From Desulfobacterales bacterium (GTDB lineage Bacteria; Desulfobacterota; Desulfobacteria; Desulfobacterales; JAEINQ01), in contig JAEINQ010000009.1 of assembly GCA_016342285.1 (NCBI GenBank), positions 59,037 to 123,036 on the forward strand: a stretch of 64,000 bases of DNA, written 5' to 3'. The notes under the pieces are model-generated. The model worked only from the letters and a program-made list of their open reading frames with translations. It made no database searches and was not told the DNA's origin. Of this stretch, positions 34,271 through 42,804 are shown one piece after another (the stretch's first letter is position 1; every line of letters starts with the position of its first letter). Made by a program: the position numbers and the translations under genes.

Positions 34271-34948
34271 ATGATTTCTTCGAAGCTCACCAAAATTTTA
34301 AAAGAAGCTGCGAAACAGGTTAGAAATTGCTCAGAGAAAGAAAACCAAGACCTGTGGGACGCTTATAACACGGTTGGGGATCTACTATATAAACTTGTCG
34401 AATTTGGGGAAAAAGATCCTGAAAGAGTTTCAGACAGTTGCTCTCATAGAATCTCGCTCACTGCAAATATGGTTCAATCATTTTTCATTATAGAAGAGCT
34501 TATATCTTCAGGGGCTTATTGGAGTGCTTCTGCAGTTTTACGACAACATATGGAAACCTTATCCAGAATCGTTGAATATCGTAATGAGAAAACCAAAATT
34601 GATAAAAAGCCACCAAATGTTAAGAATCTTCCGTTCAATATGGCTCCAAATTATGGAAAGCTGAGTCAGCTTTGTCATACATCTGGAGGTGAAGTGTTAG
34701 GAGATTTCTCTGTGAGTGAAGCGGGTGAAGGTGTTGCTTCTCCAATTCCTAAATTTCGGAAAGAATGGGCAAAAAGTTATTTATCACTTCATATAGCTCA
34801 CATGCTCGCATTAGGATTAGAGATTTGGTTTTTACAGGATGAGCTTTATCCAGATACTGATATACCTGATATAGACGATGATATTATAAAGGTCGCAAAT
34901 TTGCTTGTCAAAACAGGATTTTGGAAAGAATTAGAGGTTAAAAGCTAA
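34271..34948 (+). CDS. Unknown protein encoded by AT-rich (foreign) gene
   Basis: A 225-residue, mostly helical soluble protein. Segments include NMVQSFFIIEELISSGAYWS and VLRQHMETLSRIVEYRNEK, and an acidic patch PDTDIPDIDDDII lies near the end. I do not recognise a family; helical abortive-infection or DUF5677-like proteins look broadly similar, but this is a guess. Base and codon use (AAA, TTA, ATA rich) differ sharply from the surrounding GC-rich genes, indicating recent transfer. The Shine-Dalgarno is weak (AAAGG). Two toxin-antitoxin modules follow. Confidence 0.6.
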   Translation: MISSKLTKILKEAAKQVRNCSEKENQDLWDAYNTVGDLLYKLVEFGEKDPERVSDSCSHRISLTANMVQSFFIIEELISSGAYWSASAVLRQHMETLSRIVEYRNEKTKIDKKPPNVKNLPFNMAPNYGKLSQLCHTSGGEVLGDFSVSEAGEGVASPIPKFRKEWAKSYLSLHIAHMLALGLEIWFLQDELYPDTDIPDIDDDIIKVANLLVKTGFWKELEVKS

Positions 34949-35027
34949 AATTTTTCTTCACCTGACTGGTGTTCCGCTGTGCTCCACACCAGCTGGTGAG
35001 AAGCGCGTTGGCGAACAAGCGCACTGC

Positions 35028-35426
35028 CTATGGCGGCGTGAGTGTCTTCAAGGATAAATGGGCGGCCATGGGAACAAAATCGCGATCATTATGGAGCAAC
35101 GTCAATCCGTCCATGATACAAAATGTCGCAATCATGACATCGATCGTTTTCCTGACCGTCACCCCGGCTTTTCGAAGGGTGCGGTAATTTCGGGCGCTTT
35201 GGGTTGCGACAGGGTATCCACCGATTTGGCGGAATGGAAGCGCGCCAAGGAAGCGCTTGGCTGTTTGGAAATCCTTGTTTGACCTGAAGCCCTGAAGGAG
35301 CTCGGTGAGAATCAGGTCCCCGATGACGACGGGAGAACTGGAAAGACAATCGTCGAGCAAGTCTGTTTGCCATGAGGGAATACCGTTGAAGTAATCGATC
35401 CATACGGACGAGTCGACCAGTATCAC
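35028..35426 (-). CDS. vapC: VapC-type PIN-domain toxin
   Basis: A 132-residue PIN-domain ribonuclease, the toxin of a type II module. The metal-binding acidic residues are visible in MILVDSSVWIDYF (D5), the conserved glutamate in LILTELLQGF, and TIDVMIATFCI with LLHNDRDF. Its ATG overlaps the antitoxin stop by four bases, giving the usual coupled order antitoxin-toxin. Expected role: RNA cleavage when the antitoxin is degraded. Confidence 0.9.
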   Translation of the reverse strand: MILVDSSVWIDYFNGIPSWQTDLLDDCLSSSPVVIGDLILTELLQGFRSNKDFQTAKRFLGALPFRQIGGYPVATQSARNYRTLRKAGVTVRKTIDVMIATFCIMDGLTLLHNDRDFVPMAAHLSLKTLTPP

Positions 35427-35617
35427 GAATCCAGCCTCATTTGATCAAGGTCGCCATCCCATATGAGTTTTCCACGAAGACTCTTGATTCGTTCCTGTTT
35501 CTTAATTTGAACCAACAGTCTGAGCCCGGTTTCGACAACAGCCCTTTTGGTTTTCAACTGGCTGAGTGTCATTGCTTCATTCATGAGTTCGTCATCGATC
35601 ACGATATTGGTCCGCAT
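35423..35617 (-). CDS. vapB: VapB-type antitoxin
   Basis: A 64-residue antitoxin with an N-terminal ribbon-helix-helix-like segment MRTNIVIDDELMNEAM and a C-terminal toxin-binding tail SLRGKLIWDGDLDQMRLDS, typical of VapB proteins. The last four bases overlap the vapC start. GGAGG lies upstream of the ATG. Expression is probably autoregulated through the inverted repeat at 35637-35666. Confidence 0.9.
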   Translation of the reverse strand: MRTNIVIDDELMNEAMTLSQLKTKRAVVETGLRLLVQIKKQERIKSLRGKLIWDGDLDQMRLDS

Positions 35618-35636
35618 GCCCTGCCTCCGTCATTGA

Positions 35637-35679
35637 GTGTGTACGATTAATATAATGCATACACACCGGCTGATGTCAA
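35637..35679 (-). promoter_or_regulatory. vapBC promoter and operator
   Basis: On the minus strand TTGACA (35674-35679) precedes an AT-rich -10 TATATT (35649-35654; spacer 19). The inverted repeat GTGTGTA (35637-35643) / TACACAC (35660-35666) spans the -10, as expected for autorepression by a VapBC complex. Confidence 0.65.
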
Positions 35680-35876
35680 GGCAGGGCTTTTCAGAATGAA
35701 TTTGCACAAACCGGATAAGATTTAAAAAGATTAAAAATGCGGCTGAGTTAAAGCAGTTATCATAGTAGTTGGCAGGCCCTGGTAACCACCTGGCTTTTGC
35801 GTTGGCCACCCGGTAGTTGACAACTCCTATCGATGGTGTTAGCGTAATACCTAAACTCTATCGATGGAGGCGTATA

Positions 35877-36083
35877 ATGCAAACAGTTACAGTATCTCCA
35901 AAATATCAGGTGGTTATACCGAAAGAAATAAGAGATGCACTGCGGCTTCGGCCAGGGCAAAAAATGAGAGTAATTGAATATGATGGCCGCATTGAGCTAA
36001 TACCCGATCGCGATATTTCTGAACTCAGGGGATTTATAGAAGGAATCGACACACGTTTTGAGCGGGAGAAAGATCGGCTATGA
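35877..36083 (+). CDS. AbrB/MazE-fold antitoxin
   Basis: A 68-residue antitoxin with a SpoVT/AbrB swapped-hairpin DNA-binding fold: VSPKYQVVIPKEIRDALRLR and PGQKMRVIEYDGRIELIP. The C-terminal helix FIEGIDTRFEREKDRL would bind the toxin. GGAGG seven bases upstream of the ATG at 35877 fixes the start. It overlaps the following PIN toxin gene by four bases. CTATCGATGG is repeated twice upstream (about 35827 and 35858) and may be the operator. Confidence 0.88.
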   Translation: MQTVTVSPKYQVVIPKEIRDALRLRPGQKMRVIEYDGRIELIPDRDISELRGFIEGIDTRFEREKDRL

Positions 36084-36451
36084 ACATTATCGACTCCTCT
36101 GGTTGGCTGGAATATTTTTCAAATGGGCCTAATGCAGAGACCTATTTGACTCCTCTGAGTGATACATCATCTTTAATAGTTCCCGTCATTACAATATACG
36201 AAGTTTTCAAAGTTGTGCTCAGAGAGTCCAACGAGAATGAAGCTCTTCAAGCAGTCGCCGCAATGGAAAAAGGAAAAGTGATCGATCTTTCCGCCAGTAT
36301 TGCGATGAATGCATCAAAGCTGAGCCTGAAACATAATCTTCCCATGGCAGATAGTATAATTTTGGCTACAGCGCGGGCATACGAATGCATAATTTGGACA
36401 CAAGATTCAGACTTTCAAAATATTGAGGGAGTAAAATACTTTTCAAAGTAA
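36080..36451 (+). CDS. PIN-domain toxin (VapC-like)
   Basis: A 123-residue PIN-domain protein: NIIDSSGWLEYF (metal-binding aspartate D5), VITIYEVFKVVLRE (conserved glutamate), LPMADSIILATAR and IIWTQDSDFQNIEGVKYF give the four acidic positions. It is coupled to the AbrB-type antitoxin by an ATGA overlap. Codon use is AT-rich compared with the window, like the 34271 gene, so the module probably arrived with the island. Confidence 0.9.
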   Translation: MNIIDSSGWLEYFSNGPNAETYLTPLSDTSSLIVPVITIYEVFKVVLRESNENEALQAVAAMEKGKVIDLSASIAMNASKLSLKHNLPMADSIILATARAYECIIWTQDSDFQNIEGVKYFSK

Positions 36452-36632
36452 TTGGGATCGGCCAACAAATCACTCCACCAGATCGTTTACGCGCTTGGTG
36501 AGTTCAACCGTTGGCGAACAAGAGGTACGAAAGCAACAAGGCGGCAGCCTCCCATGAACCCATTGACATGACTCTGTTGCTATCAGGAATGGGCATAAGA
36601 CAAGCATGCCCACAGAAGCGGCGTAAAAGAAT

Positions 36633-36687
36633 AAAGGGGCGTCCCGTGTGGTTTTACAGACACGGAGCGCCCCTTTTGTTTTTTTAC
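36633..36687. terminator. Bidirectional terminator
   Basis: AAAGGGGCG..CCGTGT pairs with ACACGG..CGCCCCTTTT, followed by TTTTTTT on the + strand and a broken T run on the minus strand. It separates the PIN toxin gene (+) from the DEAD-box helicase gene (-). A partial copy of the 207-bp repeat core follows at about 36700-36745. Confidence 0.85.
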
Positions 36688-36764
36688 GGTTGAAAATCCT
36701 GGATGCCTGCCTGCGCAGAGCCTGCCCCTGCGAAGGCAGGGGCATGACCGGATGGAAAACGCTG

Positions 36765-38108
36765 TCAGGCGGCGGACCGGACGGCGGTCGATTCGCCCCA
36801 CCGTTGCGGTCGCCGTTTTTGACGGCTCGTGCTTGTGGGGCGAGAGGCCGTCCCATGGGCAGCGTTGCGGCTATGGGAGAAGGTTTTCGGCTTTCCGTTG
36901 GCTTGGGACGACGATGATCTTCCATTGCCCCTGGAAGCATTGACGGCTGCCCTCGGCGATGCATTTTGGGTGCTGCGGGTATCGGGGAGGCCGTAGTCGA
37001 AGTCGGCCAGCTGGCGTCGTTCAACGCGAGTCCCGAGGACCCGGTCAATGGCACGCACCATGTCGCCGTCATCGCCGGTGACCAGGGTGAAGGCTTCGCC
37101 GGTTTCGGAGGCGCGCCCGGTGCGGCCGATGCGATGGATATAGGCTTCGGGGGTAGACGGCACATCGTAGTTGATCACATGGGATACCCGGGTGACGTCG
37201 ATGCCGCGTGCGGCGATATCGGTGGCCACCAGGATCCGGACCCGGCCCTCTTTAAACCCGGAAAGGGCTGCCTGCCGACGGTTCTGGGAAAGATTGCCCT
37301 GAAGCGAGGCGGCTTCGTAGCCGGCCGCGGTCAGTTTCCGATCCAGCATTTTTGCGCGATGCTTGGTGCGGGTGAAGACCAGCACCGAATTGGTGTCGGT
37401 TTGGCCGAGCAGTTTCATCAGCAGGGCGGTCTTTAAGTGTTGGGCCACGGGGTACAGGGCATGACTCACCGTGTCCGCTGGCGCTTGGATTCCGATCCGA
37501 ATGGTGACCGGGTCTCGGAGGACGTCTTTGGCCAGCAGATGAATCGGGTCGGGCATGGTGGCGGAAAAGAAAAGGGTCTGGCGCTGCTTGGGCACATGGC
37601 CGAGAATCCGCCGGATATCAGGAAAAAAGCCCATGTCGAACATCTGATCCGCTTCGTCGATGACCAGCATCTCCAGGTTGGAGAGATCGACGGTCCCCCG
37701 GCCCAGGTGATCGAGAAGGCGTCCGGGACAGGCCACGACGATGGCCGGGCCTTGCCGCAGCTTTTGGATCTGGGGGTTGATGCCCACCCCGCCGTAGATG
37801 GAGATGCTTCTGACACCGGTTTGCCGGCCCAGGGTTTCGATGGACTCATGAATCTGTTCGGCCAGTTCGCGGGTGGGGGCGATGATCAGGGCGCGGACCC
37901 GTTTGCTGGGTCCGTCGAGGAATCGGTGGAGCATGGGCAGAACAAAGGCGGCGGTCTTGCCGGTACCGGTCTGGGCCAACCCCATGACGTCGCGGCCGTC
38001 CATGACCGGGGGAATGGCCTTGGTCTGAATGGGTGTAGGGGTCACATAACCGGCCTTGACGACGCCGTCGATGACCCGCTCGTTGAGTTTAAATGTCTGA
38101 AAAGTCAT
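36765..38108 (-). CDS. DEAD-box ATP-dependent RNA helicase (RhlE-like)
   Basis: A 448-residue RNA helicase. Motifs in order: Q-motif TPTPIQTKAIPPV, Walker A AQTGTGKT, PTRELAEQ, VIDEADQMFDMGF (DEAD), SAT, VLVFTRTKHRAK, ATDIAARGIDV and HRIGRTGR. The C-terminal ~80 residues are a basic, Ser/Arg/Gln-rich tail likely to bind RNA. Role: RNA unwinding in ribosome assembly or RNA decay, often important at low temperature. AAGGAC upstream supports 38108. The leader contains a promoter plus intrinsic terminator, suggesting transcription attenuation. Confidence 0.92.
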   Translation of the reverse strand: MTFQTFKLNERVIDGVVKAGYVTPTPIQTKAIPPVMDGRDVMGLAQTGTGKTAAFVLPMLHRFLDGPSKRVRALIIAPTRELAEQIHESIETLGRQTGVRSISIYGGVGINPQIQKLRQGPAIVVACPGRLLDHLGRGTVDLSNLEMLVIDEADQMFDMGFFPDIRRILGHVPKQRQTLFFSATMPDPIHLLAKDVLRDPVTIRIGIQAPADTVSHALYPVAQHLKTALLMKLLGQTDTNSVLVFTRTKHRAKMLDRKLTAAGYEAASLQGNLSQNRRQAALSGFKEGRVRILVATDIAARGIDVTRVSHVINYDVPSTPEAYIHRIGRTGRASETGEAFTLVTGDDGDMVRAIDRVLGTRVERRQLADFDYGLPDTRSTQNASPRAAVNASRGNGRSSSSQANGKPKTFSHSRNAAHGTASRPTSTSRQKRRPQRWGESTAVRSAA

Positions 38109-38128
38109 AATGTCCTTGCATCTGAGGT

Positions 38129-38158
38129 AAAAAAAAGCCCCGGAATCGTTCCGGGGCT
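38129..38158 (-). terminator. Intrinsic terminator inside the DEAD-box helicase leader (attenuator)
   Basis: Read on the minus strand, AGCCCCGGAA-cga-TTCCGGGGCT forms a 10-bp GC-rich stem followed by eight T residues, ending 20 bases before the helicase ATG. No minus-strand gene lies upstream for it to terminate. A copy of the left arm (CCCGGAA, + strand 38176-38182) lies earlier in the same leader and could pair with the right arm as an antiterminator. Confidence 0.85.
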
Positions 38159-38200
38159 GACGTTGATGTCGTTGGTTCCGGGAAAACGTTTTCGATCCCA

Positions 38201-38229
38201 ATAATATGATTCCGACTAAGGCTTGTCAA
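38201..38229 (-). promoter_or_regulatory. Strong sigma-70 promoter of DEAD-box helicase
   Basis: TTGACA (38224-38229) and TATTAT (38201-38206) on the minus strand are spaced by exactly 17 bases. Transcription would start near 38194, giving a leader of about 85 bases that contains the terminator. Confidence 0.75.
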
Positions 38230-38381
38230 CAAATATTTCAAATTATTTCTTGGAGTTGCGGATCTGTTGAAAAAAATCTGGATTTCTGATGAACAAAGGT
38301 CTAACTAATTCGCCGAGTTTTGCCTTGTCTGGCCTGCGCTCATGACGTTTTTTAACACCCTGCTAAGGCCGCCAGAGGAAA

Positions 38382-39227
38382 ATGGACCCTCACCGAAGTT
38401 TTTCCGTCCTAGACCTTTCCATGGATGCCACAGCCGAGCAGGTCCGGCAGGTTTACCGGGACCTGGTCAGCGTCTGGCACCCGGACCGCTATGCCCACAA
38501 TCCCCGGCTTCAGAAAAAGGCCGAAGAAAAGGTCAAGGAAATCAACGCCGCCTATGCGGAGGTGACCGCGTTCATTGCCGCCCGGCCCGTCAGCGGGTCG
38601 AGGGTCCAGGTTCATGGCCGGTCGGGGAAAACAGCCGGTTCTCCAGGAAAAAATCCAAAAAACACCGCTGGCGCCGATGCTTACGGCACCCAGGATCGAA
38701 ACGCCGACTGGAAACGGACCGAGTCCTTTCTCGCCTCCCTGGAACTGGCCAGGGTCAGGGCCGAAGCCCGGGAGCGGGCCCAGGCCCAGGCGGCGGCCGA
38801 GGCCCGGGCTCGGGAGGCGGCCCTGCAGGCCGAACGAAAACAGCAGCGGGCTGACGCGGCCCGAAAGGCCCGGGAGGCGCAGCTTGAGGCGGACCAACGG
38901 CGGGCGCGAGAGGCCGAGGCGGCCAAGCAACGGCAATGGCAGCAGACCGAGGCGAGGCTTCAGGCCATGTTGAAGCGGGAGGCAGGGCCTGCCGCGTCTC
39001 AACCGCCGGTACCGGTTACCCGGCCGTCCTCTTTTCGGGTCGCTCTGATCCAGTGGACCGTTTACGCCGGGGCACTGACCGGCTGCTTTTCGGTGAACAT
39101 CATCCAGAACCGCTACCGGTTTGGCATTTTTGCCATCGTCGGGCTTTGTGTCTGCGCGGTGCTGATCTGTCGGCTCCTTGTCACCCGGACCCGCCTGAGA
39201 AAGTACACAGAAAAAAGGATTTCTTAG
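38382..39227 (+). CDS. J-domain protein with C-terminal membrane segments
   Basis: A 281-residue DnaJ-domain protein, a co-chaperone stimulating DnaK ATPase. The J domain (about 5-66) has the essential HPD in VWHPDRYAHN. Residues about 110-205 are an Ala/Arg/Glu-rich coiled coil (RAQAQAAAEARAREAALQAE). Two transmembrane helices follow (about 215-235 and 243-262) with a basic tail. This layout suggests recruitment of DnaK to the inner membrane. AGAGGAAA precedes the ATG. It is divergent from the helicase gene. The GC-rich coiled-coil region produces long open frames in other phases, which are not real. Confidence 0.8.
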   Translation: MDPHRSFSVLDLSMDATAEQVRQVYRDLVSVWHPDRYAHNPRLQKKAEEKVKEINAAYAEVTAFIAARPVSGSRVQVHGRSGKTAGSPGKNPKNTAGADAYGTQDRNADWKRTESFLASLELARVRAEARERAQAQAAAEARAREAALQAERKQQRADAARKAREAQLEADQRRAREAEAAKQRQWQQTEARLQAMLKREAGPAASQPPVPVTRPSSFRVALIQWTVYAGALTGCFSVNIIQNRYRFGIFAIVGLCVCAVLICRLLVTRTRLRKYTEKRIS

Positions 39228-39356
39228 CATTCTTAGCGACTTGAGCGAAGCGGGCGGTGAAAAAAACAAGCCGTCTGGGTTTGCGCAACAAAAAACGATG
39301 GTTCATGGCTTTCGTGCATAAAAAACAAGAAAGCGACGGATAGTAGTACAGAGGTG

Positions 39357-41042
39357 TCATTTCCGTGTCAGCTGCCGGTAACGGATGCGGCGGGGAATGT
39401 CGGCATCCTTGCCCAGGCGCCTTTTGCGGTCCGCTTCGTAATCCGAATAGTTTCCCTGGAACCACACCGCCCGGCTCTCCCCCTCAAAGGCCAGAATGTG
39501 AGTGGCGATGCGGTCGAGAAACCAGCGGTCGTGGCTGATGATCACGGCACAGCCGGCAAAATTTTCCAGGGCCTCTTCCAGTGCCCGCATGGTGTTGACG
39601 TCCAGGTCGTTGGTCGGTTCGTCCAGCAGCAGGACATTGGCCTCTTCCTTGAGCATGCAGGCCAGGTGGACCCTGTTTCGCTCCCCGCCCGAGAGCTGAC
39701 CGACCTTTTTCTGTTGGTCGCTGCCGGTGAAGTTGAACCGGGCCACGTAGGCCCTTGATTTCACGCTCGCCCGTCCCAGGTCGATGACATCGTTGCCGCC
39801 GGAGATCACCTCCCAGATGGTTTTGTCCGGATCGAGGCTATCGCGACTCTGGTCCACATAGGCCAGGCGAACGGTCTCGCCGACGCGAATGGTGCCGCTG
39901 TCGGGTTTCTCCTGGCCGGTGATCATGCGAAACAAGGTGGTCTTGCCGGCGCCGTTGGGTCCGATCACCCCCACGATGCCGCCGGGCGGCAGCAGAAAAG
40001 ACATCTCTTCCACCAGGAGCCTTTCCTCGTAACCCTTGGAGACGTTTTCCACCTCCACCACCACCTTGCCCAGGCGTGGCCCCGGCGGGATGTAGATTTC
40101 AAGCTCCCGCTGCTGGTCCGAGCCCTCTTCGGAGACCATTTTTTCATAGGCGCTGATGCGGGCGCGCGACTTGGTCTGCCTCGCCTTGGGAGACATGCGG
40201 ATCCATTCCAGTTCCCGGGCAAGGGTCTTCTGGCGCTGGCTTTCGGATTTTTCCTCCCGTCGAAGGCGTTCCTGTTTCTGCTCCAGCCAGGACGAATAGT
40301 TCCCCTTCCAGGGGATGCCCCGCCCGCGGTCGAGTTCCAGAATCCATCCGGCCACATTGTCGAGAAAGTACCGGTCGTGGGTCACGGCGATGACCGTCCC
40401 GGCATACTGCTGAAGGTGGTGTTCCAGCCAGGCCACGGTTTCGGCGTCCAGGTGATTGGTGGGCTCGTCCAGCAGCAGGATTTCCGGTTTTTGCAGCAGA
40501 AGCCGGCACAGGGCCACCCGGCGCTTCTCGCCACCGGAGAGGATCGATACCGGCGTGCCGCCCTCGGGACAGCGCAGGGCGTCCATGGCCATCTCCAGCC
40601 GTGCGTCGAGATCCCAGGCATCGGCGGCATCGAGTTTTTCCTGGACTTCGCCCTGGCGCTGGATCAATTGGTCCATTTCGTCGTCGGACATGGGTTCGGC
40701 GAACCGGTCGTTGATCCGATTGAATTCGGCCATGAGGTCAACGGTTTCCTGGACCGCCTCCTCGACGACTTTGCGGACGGTTTTGGTTTCGTCCAGCAGC
40801 GGCTCTTGTTCCAGAAAGCCGACGGTGTACCCTTTGGACAGTTGCAGTTCACCGTTGAATTCGGTGTCCACACCGGCCAGGATTTTGAGCAGGGAGCTCT
40901 TTCCGGACCCGTTGAGGCCCAGAACGCCGATTTTGGCACCATAGAAATATGACAGGCTGATGTCCTCAAGCACGGGCTTCTTGTCGCGGTGTTTGCTGAC
41001 CCGGATCATGGAACAGATGATCTTGTTGGGCTGGTCGCTCAT
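39357..41042 (-). CDS. ettA: Energy-dependent translational throttle protein EttA (ABC-F)
   Basis: A 561-residue soluble ABC-F ATPase that binds the ribosomal E site and gates elongation according to the ATP/ADP ratio. It has two nucleotide-binding domains: Walker A GLNGSGKSS and GPNGAGKTT, signatures LSGGEKRR and LSGGERNRV, and Walker B LLLDEPTNHLD and LLLDEPTNDLD. The inserted arm (about 95-135) and the inter-domain P-site-tRNA-interaction linker are present. Length agrees with E. coli EttA (555). AAAGGAG is upstream of the ATG. It is monocistronic. Confidence 0.95.
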   Translation of the reverse strand: MSDQPNKIICSMIRVSKHRDKKPVLEDISLSYFYGAKIGVLGLNGSGKSSLLKILAGVDTEFNGELQLSKGYTVGFLEQEPLLDETKTVRKVVEEAVQETVDLMAEFNRINDRFAEPMSDDEMDQLIQRQGEVQEKLDAADAWDLDARLEMAMDALRCPEGGTPVSILSGGEKRRVALCRLLLQKPEILLLDEPTNHLDAETVAWLEHHLQQYAGTVIAVTHDRYFLDNVAGWILELDRGRGIPWKGNYSSWLEQKQERLRREEKSESQRQKTLARELEWIRMSPKARQTKSRARISAYEKMVSEEGSDQQRELEIYIPPGPRLGKVVVEVENVSKGYEERLLVEEMSFLLPPGGIVGVIGPNGAGKTTLFRMITGQEKPDSGTIRVGETVRLAYVDQSRDSLDPDKTIWEVISGGNDVIDLGRASVKSRAYVARFNFTGSDQQKKVGQLSGGERNRVHLACMLKEEANVLLLDEPTNDLDVNTMRALEEALENFAGCAVIISHDRWFLDRIATHILAFEGESRAVWFQGNYSDYEADRKRRLGKDADIPRRIRYRQLTRK

Positions 41043-41178
41043 GGTGGTGACTCCTTTGATAAATTATGATCGATACGTTTATAATAAGGCATTGAAACCA
41101 CAAAGACACAAAGGACACAAAGAAAAAATCCATTTCCCACCATGAAGGACATGAAGATCATGAAGGCGCATGATAATA

Positions 41179-41248
41179 TATAACAATTTTGGCTACATGT
41201 ACTTCATGACCTTCATGGTAAATTAAATTTTTGGCATGTCGGTGACTT
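41179..41248 (+). repeat. 70-bp dispersed repeat, copy 2
   Basis: It matches 18281-18350 over TATAACAATTT..GCTACATGTACTTCATG and on to TTGGCATGTCGGTGACTT. It joins directly to the 207-bp repeat that follows. Confidence 0.75.
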
Positions 41249-41452
41249 CTAAGGAAGTAGCTTCCGATGACGCCCGATAACAATATGAATTCAGAGCTGA
41301 AAAGCCACATATGGCGTCATGCCCCTGCCTCCGCAGGGGCAGGCTCTGCGCAGGCAGGCATCCAGACTCTTTTGAAATTACTGGATTCCCGCCTACGCGG
41401 GAATGACGGACGGTTCCTTTCAGATATATGGCCGTTCGCGGCCTGAAACCGC
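41246..41452 (-). repeat. 207-bp dispersed repeat, copy 2 (inverted)
   Basis: The reverse complement of 1717-1923 with few differences, including identical GAGTCTGGATGCCTGCCTGC and CATATTGTTATCGGGCGTCA blocks. Together with the 70-bp repeat it fills the 41043-41556 gap; the remaining right part resembles 6649-6710 weakly (CTTTAGTCACT...AGCCCCT.TAGGG). Confidence 0.85.
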
Positions 41453-41556
41453 TTTTTACGAGAGCAACAACTTTAGTCACTTCAAACTTATCCGGGGTTG
41501 GCACCCCAGCCCCTATAGGGGCCTTCTGAGACCAACCGCACCGAGGTGGGCGCCTC

Positions 41557-42804
41557 TCACTTGCGCGAAAGGGTTTCCCGGGTCATGGCGTAAACCAGGG
41601 CCATGACCAGCAGGCATCCGGCGCAAAACCCGAAGGCGCCGGTAAAGGCCTCGGGACCGAGGGCCGTTTCCGGGTAGAACCGGGTCATCAATCGGCCCAG
41701 CCCCTGAAGAAAGACCGCCACGCCGAGCATGGTGAAAAAGTTAATGCCGGTCATGGCCAGTCCGGCGTGGCGAAGGGGTACCATCTCCTTGACGTGGGCG
41801 TACATGATCTGGCCGGCGCCGCTGAACAGGCCGAAGCTGAAAAAAAGCGCTGCCACCGTTACGGCCCCGGTCACCGGCGGCAGCATGGACAGTGCCGCCA
41901 AGGCCGCCCCCATGCCGATCAGGCCGGCGATGATGACCTTTTTGCGTGAGACCAGGACCCAGTCCGAGAACCATCCGCTCAAGGGGCTGCCGACAATCAG
42001 GCCGATGTTCATCATGAGCAGGACGTTGCCGGCCGCCACCGGCGACAGGCCGATGATTTGCATGAGAAAGGGGCCGGCCCAGAGGGCCTGCACCGCAGCG
42101 TAGATGCCGTAGCGGCAGAAGGTGCCCATGGAGATGATCCAAAAGCCGGCCGACCGCGAAAGAAGGCGAGCGGTATGGAGGGTCTCCGACAGTTTCGGGG
42201 CGACCGGCGGCCCGGTGGCGGGTTCGGCCTCGGTGCGGGGCCGGTTTCGAGCCACCAGGGAAAAAACGATGGTCAGCAAGGCTGTGGCAACAGCCATCCA
42301 GACAAAGGTTCGGCGCCACCCCATGGCCTGGACGGCCAGGACCAGCGGTGTGGCTGCCGCCAGGTTGCCGGCCGTGCCCAGCGACACCATGATGGCCGAG
42401 AGGGTGGCGAACTGCCGGGGGGCGAACCAGAGGGTGAGCAGTTTCAGGGATCCCATGAAATTGCAGGCCATGCCGATTCCAAGGCACACCCGGCCCAGGG
42501 TCAGCCACCCGAGACTGTCGCCCCAGGCAAAGATCAGTGCTCCGGCAGCGGCAACCAGGCTCAGGAGGGTCATGGTCCGGCGCGGTCCGAGATTGTCCAG
42601 GTAGATGCCGATCGGTATCTGCATGATGGCAAAGGCATAGAAAAAGGCCGCGGATACAGTGCTCAGCCCTTGGGCATCCAGGCCGGGATCGATCATCAGG
42701 TCCGGTGCGATGACCGCCACCGACGCCCTGAAAAACTGGGACAGCAGAAACAAGGTGCTGGCTAGGAAGAAAATCAGCCAGCGGCGGGTCCGATCCTGTT
42801 CCAT
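41557..42804 (-). CDS. MFS transporter (12 helices)
   Basis: A 415-residue inner-membrane major-facilitator protein. It has the first-half loop LDNLGPRRTMTLL (motif A position), GRVCLGIGMACNFMGSLKLL in helix 4, SLGTAGNLAAATPLVL in helix 5 and the second-half loop SGWFSDWVLVSRKKV. It resembles organic-anion or nitrate-type MFS members, but the substrate cannot be told. AAGGG upstream and helix spacing favour the ATG at 42804 over 42852. It is monocistronic. Confidence 0.85.
   Translation of the reverse strand: MEQDRTRRWLIFFLASTLFLLSQFFRASVAVIAPDLMIDPGLDAQGLSTVSAAFFYAFAIMQIPIGIYLDNLGPRRTMTLLSLVAAAGALIFAWGDSLGWLTLGRVCLGIGMACNFMGSLKLLTLWFAPRQFATLSAIMVSLGTAGNLAAATPLVLAVQAMGWRRTFVWMAVATALLTIVFSLVARNRPRTEAEPATGPPVAPKLSETLHTARLLSRSAGFWIISMGTFCRYGIYAAVQALWAGPFLMQIIGLSPVAAGNVLLMMNIGLIVGSPLSGWFSDWVLVSRKKVIIAGLIGMGAALAALSMLPPVTGAVTVAALFFSFGLFSGAGQIMYAHVKEMVPLRHAGLAMTGINFFTMLGVAVFLQGLGRLMTRFYPETALGPEAFTGAFGFCAGCLLVMALVYAMTRETLSRK

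Noticed and set aside
38342..38854. 170-codon frame overlapping the J-domain gene
   Set aside because: It arises from the GC-rich coiled-coil part; the other frame has the HPD motif and proper ribosome site.
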